A stretch of DNA of 64,000 nt. It comes from Kryptolebias marmoratus (Eukaryota > Chordata > Actinopteri > Cyprinodontiformes > Rivulidae). Below, piece after piece: positions 57,306 to 64,000 of the stretch. The stretch covers positions 27,940,957 through 28,004,956 of the forward strand of contig NC_051433.1 in the NCBI RefSeq assembly GCF_001649575.2. The letters are read 5' to 3'. Within the stretch, counting starts at the first letter, position 1. Each line of letters starts with the position of its first letter. The notes beneath the pieces were generated by a model that saw only the letters and a list, made by a program, of their open reading frames with translations, made no database searches and was not told the origin of the DNA. The translations under genes and the position numbers were made by a program.

Positions 57306-60300
57306 CGTCACAGGATTATCTTAGTTTAAGAATCTGACATGAAAAATGTCAAGTGATATGCCTTTCATGAAAGAATAAATTTTACATAATAGAAAAATGA
57401 GAACTCCCTAAATAACACACCATCATTTGAGTTACAATACATCCTGATGTATAAAATCCAAATGAAGAGACAAAAAATCTACAAACAGTTCAAAGTAAAA
57501 ACAATAACCTCTTTAAACGATGTAAAAAAAATATCTTCTTTTATTTACTGTTTTTAATACCAAACCACCTGCCTGTTTGTGTGCATCCAAATCATAAGTT
57601 TATAGTAAAACTAATTCACACAGATGGTGGTAAATAAAACACCCCTGAGCACATCAGGAACAGCTGGAAGTGGGGGTGGGGGTAGGGTTGTGTGTGCTCA
57701 GCTCTTATAGTTCTTATAGTTCCCTGCTGTTTGTTGCCTTTCAATGTGAGATCGGAGCAATTTGTGTATCTGTTTGTGTTATTCAGCTTCTGTGCACAAA
57801 AGCTATCATCATGTCCGCTTAAGTTTACTTTTAATGTTAGTGATGGAAATATTGCATGAAACACAGTCATTCTCATTCGGGTTCCAACTGGAATAAATCA
57901 CTAACTGCTTCAAACCCACAAGAATCTGCGAGAGCCTCATTCCTGTTCAGCTGCTATTTTCAGGCGTGGTTCCCGTAGATTAGAAAGAAGGAATGAGGAT
58001 GGAGGGATGAAGGTGCAGAAGTAAAAAAAACTGTTTAGCCAACACTAAAGCAGCCGCCATTCGTGTCGGCAAGGGGTTGATTGTCTGCATCCGAGAGATG
58101 GGGAGCAGTGCAGTCCCACGCGGTAAGTTATTCCTGGGTCTCCCCTCCGCGTTCCACCAGGCCTGGACTGTAGAGCTGCCACAGGTGGCTTTCACACACA
58201 TACATTCACTGTGCAGGGAAGTATGCACAGAATCTCAATGACCCGCGGCACTGCTGACAGCAAGGAATGCACGTCAAGGTGCTTGTCTGATTTACAAGAA
58301 CAAAGGTTTTATGTGTTGTCTTTTCAAACAATGCCTTCAGCGCCTTAGTGAGAACAATACAAACCAGTCGAGATTGCTGCTTCCCAGCACATCGTTCTCA
58401 TCAAGTTAAACACACTCTTAAGTTTATTTGTGGCTGACTGGACCCATGTGGAACCTGACCTTGTGTATGTGTGTGTGTATTGCATGATTTGAATAGCAAT
58501 GCCTTAATAATACAAGGTTATCTGATTGAGGCCTGTTTTCGACCACCTATAGGGCTGTTTAACTTTTATAGGCTCCCACCACATGCCGCTACAAAATTAT
58601 AATGAGACTGAGCTCAGAACAGAGGCTGAGCTATACAAAGCAGAACCAAGTACCCAACATCTTCTGTTATGTAATTATTTAGTGATTAACTGACACCAAA
58701 CAGGAAATAACAACCTGAGCAGGTGACTTCTTTGCTATAAATGAAATGAATTTGCCTGAGGTATCAAGAGTTGTTCATGAGAAATGCATCAAAGCACACC
58801 TAAAACTAAAACATAAGGGGGGAAAAAACATGTTCGTCATTGAGTTAGTACATTCTAAGAAATTAAATGTTAAATTTATCTAACTTATGTATGTCAACTG
58901 GTTTCACTTAACCTGGTTGTTTAAATGAGGTTGTCAACATAAGTTGAAATTTTGTACATTCCAAATAGGTCATGAATGCAAAGGGTTCAAAAGATTTACA
59001 AGTCACCAAAAAGCACAGAGCAAAATGGCTCAAAGTTTGTAAAAACATAGTGGCCCACTGGCCTCAAGAGCAATGCAGATGTGCACATACAGAAAACATC
59101 TTGTGACAGTTTTAAGTCACTAAAAAGAATAGCACATTTTAAATAAAGTGGTAAAACTGTGCTTAATTACCAGTATGTAGTTGCTATAAATGATCATATT
59201 ATTGCTGTAATACAACAAAGTTTCTTCATTTTGACAAATTAAAATAACTAAAAGCAAAGCATTTAATTTGAGATAAAATAATTGTGTAAAGTCAAATAAC
59301 TTTACCAAAATAATGTTTTAGAGAGTATTCTCTAGTTTAATAAAAACACAAACTGGTTTCTAAACCAAAGGTAAAACTAGATGAATTGTTATTTTATCTG
59401 TGTTAACATTTCTGTATATTATCACCAACAACGCCTGATCAATGGAGCAAGTGGAGCAACTGTTTCCCCCTTTATAAAAGTGGGGGAAGCAAACTAGTCT
59501 TGTGCATCTCTGGCTGATATGCAATTTGGTACAATGCAAACAATCCGATTATTTAAAGAAACATGGGCAGCAAAAAAACTAAATGATGCGATACGTTTCA
59601 GCCATAAAAATGTTATGATGGGATTAAATCTGTATTCATGACACAATTCAATATAAGTTTGATTCAACACATTGAGACTGATTACAATATATTATACCGT
59701 AAAACAAAGCAAATAAATAGTCCTATGACAGTTATTGAGACAAATTATTTACAACCTAATAAAAAATGGCCACTCACAAATCTCTTGTTATAAAGTTGAA
59801 AAACACTTTCATAAAGGCTGACTCACAATTATTAAACTATACAAAGTAAACTAGAAACACTCGGACCAAGCTCCTACTGTCATTAAAAAATTGCAGGATC
59901 AAGATTGTAATCCAGATCACCACCTAGGTTTAAATCACTTGTTTTTGTGACGACCTCAACATGAAAATTTTATCAAAATCTGTTCATTAGTTTTTAGCAG
60001 AAAAAGGGTTAAAAACAAACAACTGAACTTCTATTTTGTACCTGAAGACGATGGTTTAAGAACATTTTCAGTTTGGCGTTGACTACATTTGCACTGTTGC
60101 AGTTCTCCTGCTGAACTGGAGGTGTCGCTAAACAGAAAACAACACAGCTAAACAGCAGGAAGTGCAGCCACAAGAGCTGACCACTGTAAGAAATAAATAG
60201 AGGGAACCTTTCCTTTTTAAACAAATGTTACTATATTTTAACTTTGCTGACAGTTTTATACTGGATTTCTTGTATGCACGAACAAACCTGCTGATGACTT

Positions 60301-60372
60301 CTAATTAATAAACACATCAAATTTGATCAGTACAAGAATGTAATAGAACATTACATCTACATTTAATCCCCA

Positions 60373-60745
60373 AAATGATGTGATATAAGACAGCTTATTA
60401 GACGTGTAAAACATGATATAAGATTGTATAATGTGATATAAGGCCATGTATAGTGTAATATAAGGTCATTTAAAAGGTTAGACAAGGCTGTGTGTAACAT
60501 GGCATGCAAGCACAGTGAGCACCCACCAGCAGAAACATAAATCGGCGCCCCTGCCTGGACCTGTTGCCTCTGTGACCCGACCACGGATAAGCGGTAGAAG
60601 ATGGAGATAATGTTATATAAGGGTGTGTATAACATGATATATGATGCATATAATGTGATATAAGGCCACGTAAAATGTGATGCAAGGCTTCATATAATGT
60701 GATCCAAGACTATGTATAACACGTCTGAAGTGCACTTGTAAATTG
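60373..60745 (+). repeat. Degenerate minisatellite, interrupted
   Basis: Units near 22-28 bp built on AATGTGATATAAGGCCATGT recur on both sides of an inserted 60511-60606 piece that ends GACCACGGATAAGCGGTAGA AGATGGA, a common fish SINE-like tail. Confidence 0.7.
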
Positions 60746-61469
60746 TTATTATCTTCTTGATGTTGCTCGTCTGTTTTATGCATATTTAGGTGTCCATGAC
60801 TGTAGTGTTGAATATACAGAAAATTAGCAACAACTCCTTCACTTTTGCCTCTTTTGCATGGTTGTTTTGGAAACTCTGGAGGTTTTGGATAAAAAGTTGC
60901 CACTTAGCAAAAAGCTAGCCAATGGCATCAATTAGATCCACTCCAAAGAATGTGTCTCAAAATTCCAACACAAACTTAAAGATGTTTTGATCACACAATA
61001 TATTTAATAGTTTTAACTGATTCAGGGCAAATCATTGCGATACAAAAAACATGTTAACACTGATTTAAAGGGTGTGGTTTAAGATGTGATGGTTTCGTGC
61101 ATTCATTGTTGAGAACAACACCACTTCTCCTACAGTCCTGGCTCTTCTTCACAACAACTGAATACAAATTTGAGATAATCTGAATCAAATTTCTCCAACT
61201 TCTGCACCTTTTGTTGCTAGCAGGTCTAATATAGATTTCACTGGTGCTGCTTAACTAGCCACTCGGATATCTGTTAACCATCATGCAGTCCAGTTTCCAT
61301 GGGGGTTCTCAAAATGTTCACCATTGCCCTTTTGTTTCTACTAGTTTACATTTGGAGCCAATTTGCACAATCCACTCATCTCTTTGCCTCTTTCTGTTTC
61401 TAGCTTCTGAAAACAGTTCATTTATTGTAGTTAATTAGCTTCTATTTTAACTTGCAAATATTTAATACC

Positions 61470-61560
61470 AAAGTTTCTTATGAGTACCACTAGAAGGATC
61501 CTGAGTACCACCAGTGGTACCTTCACCACAGTTTGAGAACTATGGTAGTAGATAATTTAT
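61470..61560. mobile_element. hAT-type end fragment
   Basis: TACCACCAGTGGTACCTTCA then CACAGTTTGAGAACTATGG resembles a fish hAT terminus (CCATAGTTCTCAAACTGTGG inverted). Only one end present. Confidence 0.45.
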
Positions 61561-63339
61561 TTTTCCCAGTGAAAATAAAAAAAACATTTAGATCCAATAA
61601 AAGCTTGGTTTTAGGTTGAAAGATAATTAGTTCCAAACATTCATTCAGTTTGTTGCAACAAACATGGATTAAAAAGCAGTTTAACCAAACTATTTGATAG
61701 CTGTTACAACTTTACATGATGATAAAGTTGTGTTAGATCTGTTTACTCACCTGTGGCAAAAACCCAACCCATCAATTTCAAGGATTTTTTTAAAGCTTTA
61801 TGGTGAGAAACTGACCTTCTCTGTAAACTTAATGAAAGCTAGTGATCAATATGTGAAGTAAGAACCTCTCAAGTCTCATTGCCTCCATATGTGAGTACTC
61901 TCACAGCTGTAAAGATTTTATATGCGTTTACCGGAGTTCTATGTGTTTATTTGCCGAAAAGTGAAGTGTTTTACTTGTAGATCATAAGAAGAAACCCCAA
62001 ATGCAAACTTCAAACTGACCTTTTTCAGAAGAAGTCCATGGCTCCTTGTCCAAACAGATTTACAGTGCGACTTGTGAACGAGCTGAGTCTTTGTATCGCA
62101 GCACAAATCGAATGATGACAGCAGACCGAGAGACAACCTCTGCTCTGAGATAAAAATCAACTCCTCTTCTTCAAGCGCTAACAACACTGAAACTTTACTC
62201 TTCCCACGATACAAGAATCACTTCACACAAAACCTTCAGTTACCCAACAAGTTGTAACATGTAAAACCCAACATTTCCCCCCAGGGGGTTGGCAGTGCAA
62301 AGCCTTTCTGTTGTTCCCCCTTTCTTTTCTTTTCATCCTTTTGTTTCCTTATTCTTTCTCTCATTGTTTGTTTCCTTTTGCTTTCCTCCTTCTGACAAGA
62401 CCAGCTTCTGGAGCTTATTTCATCCGTGTTGCCTTCCAAGTAGTGCCTGAGGCAGAATAGCAAAGTGAGCACAAAAGAGCCCGGAACTGTTTTCAACAGC
62501 TGGGAGACAAAAAATAAAGTGGAAGACACAAATAAAGACATAATAAAGACATTTGCATTGTCAACATTGAGAATGATAGCTGTAATAATGCCAGTGGTTT
62601 GCTGCAGGATTGTATCAAACAAAAAATTATTTAAAAAAGTACAACCCTTGATAAATTCCCACATTCAGCATCATGACACTTAAACAGTAAGCAATTTCAA
62701 ACTATTGTTAGTTTGTCTGCAGCGTCTCGTGACAGAGCCAGCACAGTAAGTTTCCAACCTGCTGAGCAGTCATGTCAAGACAAGTGTGAACCAATGTATA
62801 AACAAATGTTTGGGGAAATGTTTCACAGTTAGCAGTATTTGCTTAGGGATGATAAAACAATTCAGCACCGTGCAGCAGCAAGAGCCCGTCTGCCCACAGG
62901 GCCTGGCTTGGGCTTATCATGACAAGAGCTTCCAGCAAACCTAACATCACTTAAACAAACCACATCTCATCTATAAAAACCTTTAAACCAGTCCACCAAT
63001 GTCTAACCCGGTCTCTCTCAGCATGGAAGGGCATGTTCGATTCAAACCCAAGTAGAAATTTCACTTTGCTTGAAATTAACCCAACCTCAGAAAAATATTC
63101 TTCAATGAAAAGAGCCTAATTAAAAAAAAGAAAAATATTATATGGGTAAAAAAAATAATAAATATATTTAAAGTTTCATAGTTTGCTTGTATTTCTCCAT
63201 GTACCTGTACTCACCTGACAGGGCTAAGTGGATGTGCAGAAATCCAAAAGTGCTCCCTAACTGGAACGGTTCTGCTGACGCAAGTCATAGTGACTGGCTA
63301 TTCCTCTTCTCTGATGCCTGTCTTGTCTGCTTGTTCAGT

Positions 63340-63600
63340 TACCTCTGACCCAACCACCCCTGCACTAATATTCCCCCCTCCCCAATCTGTTCTCTCAAGA
63401 GGGAAAGCACAAAGAGCCTCTTCAGAGCCCACCGTGCAGGCACTGGATTTGCATAATTAGCATGCTGTTGCAGGTAACCCTTCCGGCAGCACATGATGCC
63501 CATCAGCTAACCAACAGGTGTGATTGTGGTGTGATAAGCTCATTCATTACCTTCACACACTTGCTAACAAAGTCAGCTTTATCCCCAGTCATGATTTCCT
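63340..63600. promoter_or_regulatory. Candidate enhancer with octamer/TAATTA composite
   Basis: Non-repetitive segment with moderate GC. ATTTGCATAATTAGCATG at 63447-63464 contains an octamer (ATTTGCAT) overlapping a homeodomain core (TAATTA), a POU-type arrangement. It lies about 8 kb upstream of the sox13 ATG. Function is inferred from motif content only. Confidence 0.4.
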
Positions 63601-64000
63601 GGATATATGACTGCAGCCTGGGAGAGCTGGGCTAGAATAAGATCTGACAGGTGGATTCAGGTGGGGGAAAAAATCATAAAGATAACAAAGTGAGACAGAA
63701 AAAAAGCTTCTTTGTAATTCGTGTTGAATAATGGTTTTTGAATTTGAATGATTTTTAAAAACTTCAAAGTTGCAGCCACAAAGCCACATTTTTATTTTCC
63801 ACCACTGGTGCCCCTTTTTTTTTTCCAAATGTCCAGTAATAAATAAAGGAACTAGAAAAATTCTGAAGAAATTCTGAAGGGTGTTGATGCAGCTACAGCC
63901 CAAATTTTAATCATAACATTTGTAACTAGAGAAGTTGCATTTCCTGCGAAAATGCAGTGTGAATGCTTATTTTGCTGAATGATTTTGCTGAAAGCAGCTG

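Larger units (their letters stand above)
55529..64000 (-). other. sox13 5' region (intron or upstream); promoter not identified
   Basis: The acceptor before the sox13 ATG implies at least one upstream 5' UTR exon. None could be pinned down in this 8.5 kb. It holds two candidate regulatory segments, dispersed repeats and AT-rich sequence. 58700-59880 and 60910-62230 hold nothing recognised. Confidence 0.5.

Noticed and set aside
1..64000. CRISPR arrays, operons or prokaryotic defence systems
   Set aside because: The window has spliced vertebrate genes and fish transposons; short tandem arrays seen are microsatellites or minisatellites without regular unique spacers.

Overview
The window is vertebrate nuclear DNA, almost certainly from a teleost fish. 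It is AT-rich, has spliced genes with GT/AG introns, and is packed with fish-type transposon debris: Tc1/mariner, hAT, PIF/Harbinger-like, pogo, L2/CR1-like and RTE-like LINEs, and a Penelope fragment. The species cannot be named from the sequence alone. There is one 70-base assembly gap at 10475-10544.

Two protein-coding genes lie tail to tail. On the + strand, 4833-17750, are the last eight coding exons of an ethanolamine kinase, called etnk2. Its first exon must lie left of the window. On the - strand, 55528 down to 32045, are thirteen coding exons of the SoxD transcription factor sox13. All exon phases agree and the joined frame is 1890 nt (629 codons plus stop), close to the mammalian SOX13 length. 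Convergent ETNK2-SOX13 is the arrangement in tetrapods, and ETNK1-SOX5 is the corresponding paralogous pair, so the neighbourhood helps decide both gene names. The kinase acts in the cytosol in phosphatidylethanolamine synthesis (CDP-ethanolamine route). SOX13 is a nuclear HMG-box factor. They share a neighbourhood, not a pathway.

Layout: 1-4832 is etnk2 intron 1 with a Penelope fragment. 6319-15857 is a 9.5 kb etnk2 intron filled with nested DNA transposons, including a hAT copy with an intact 8-bp target duplication inside a Tc1-like element. 17751-32044 holds the etnk2 3' end and an intergenic stretch with L2 debris. 32045-55528 is sox13, whose introns hold MITEs, LINE pieces, (ATGG)n arrays, tandem repeats and many copies of one dispersed family. 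55530-64000 is the 5' side of sox13, with no recognised coding exon but two candidate regulatory segments: a SOX-motif cluster near 56.3 kb and an octamer/homeodomain composite near 63.45 kb.

The most unusual non-genic signal is a dispersed non-autonomous repeat family present about ten times. It has one palindrome at each end, and several copies are dimers sharing the same internal junction. One copy contains a 39-bp perfect fold-back.
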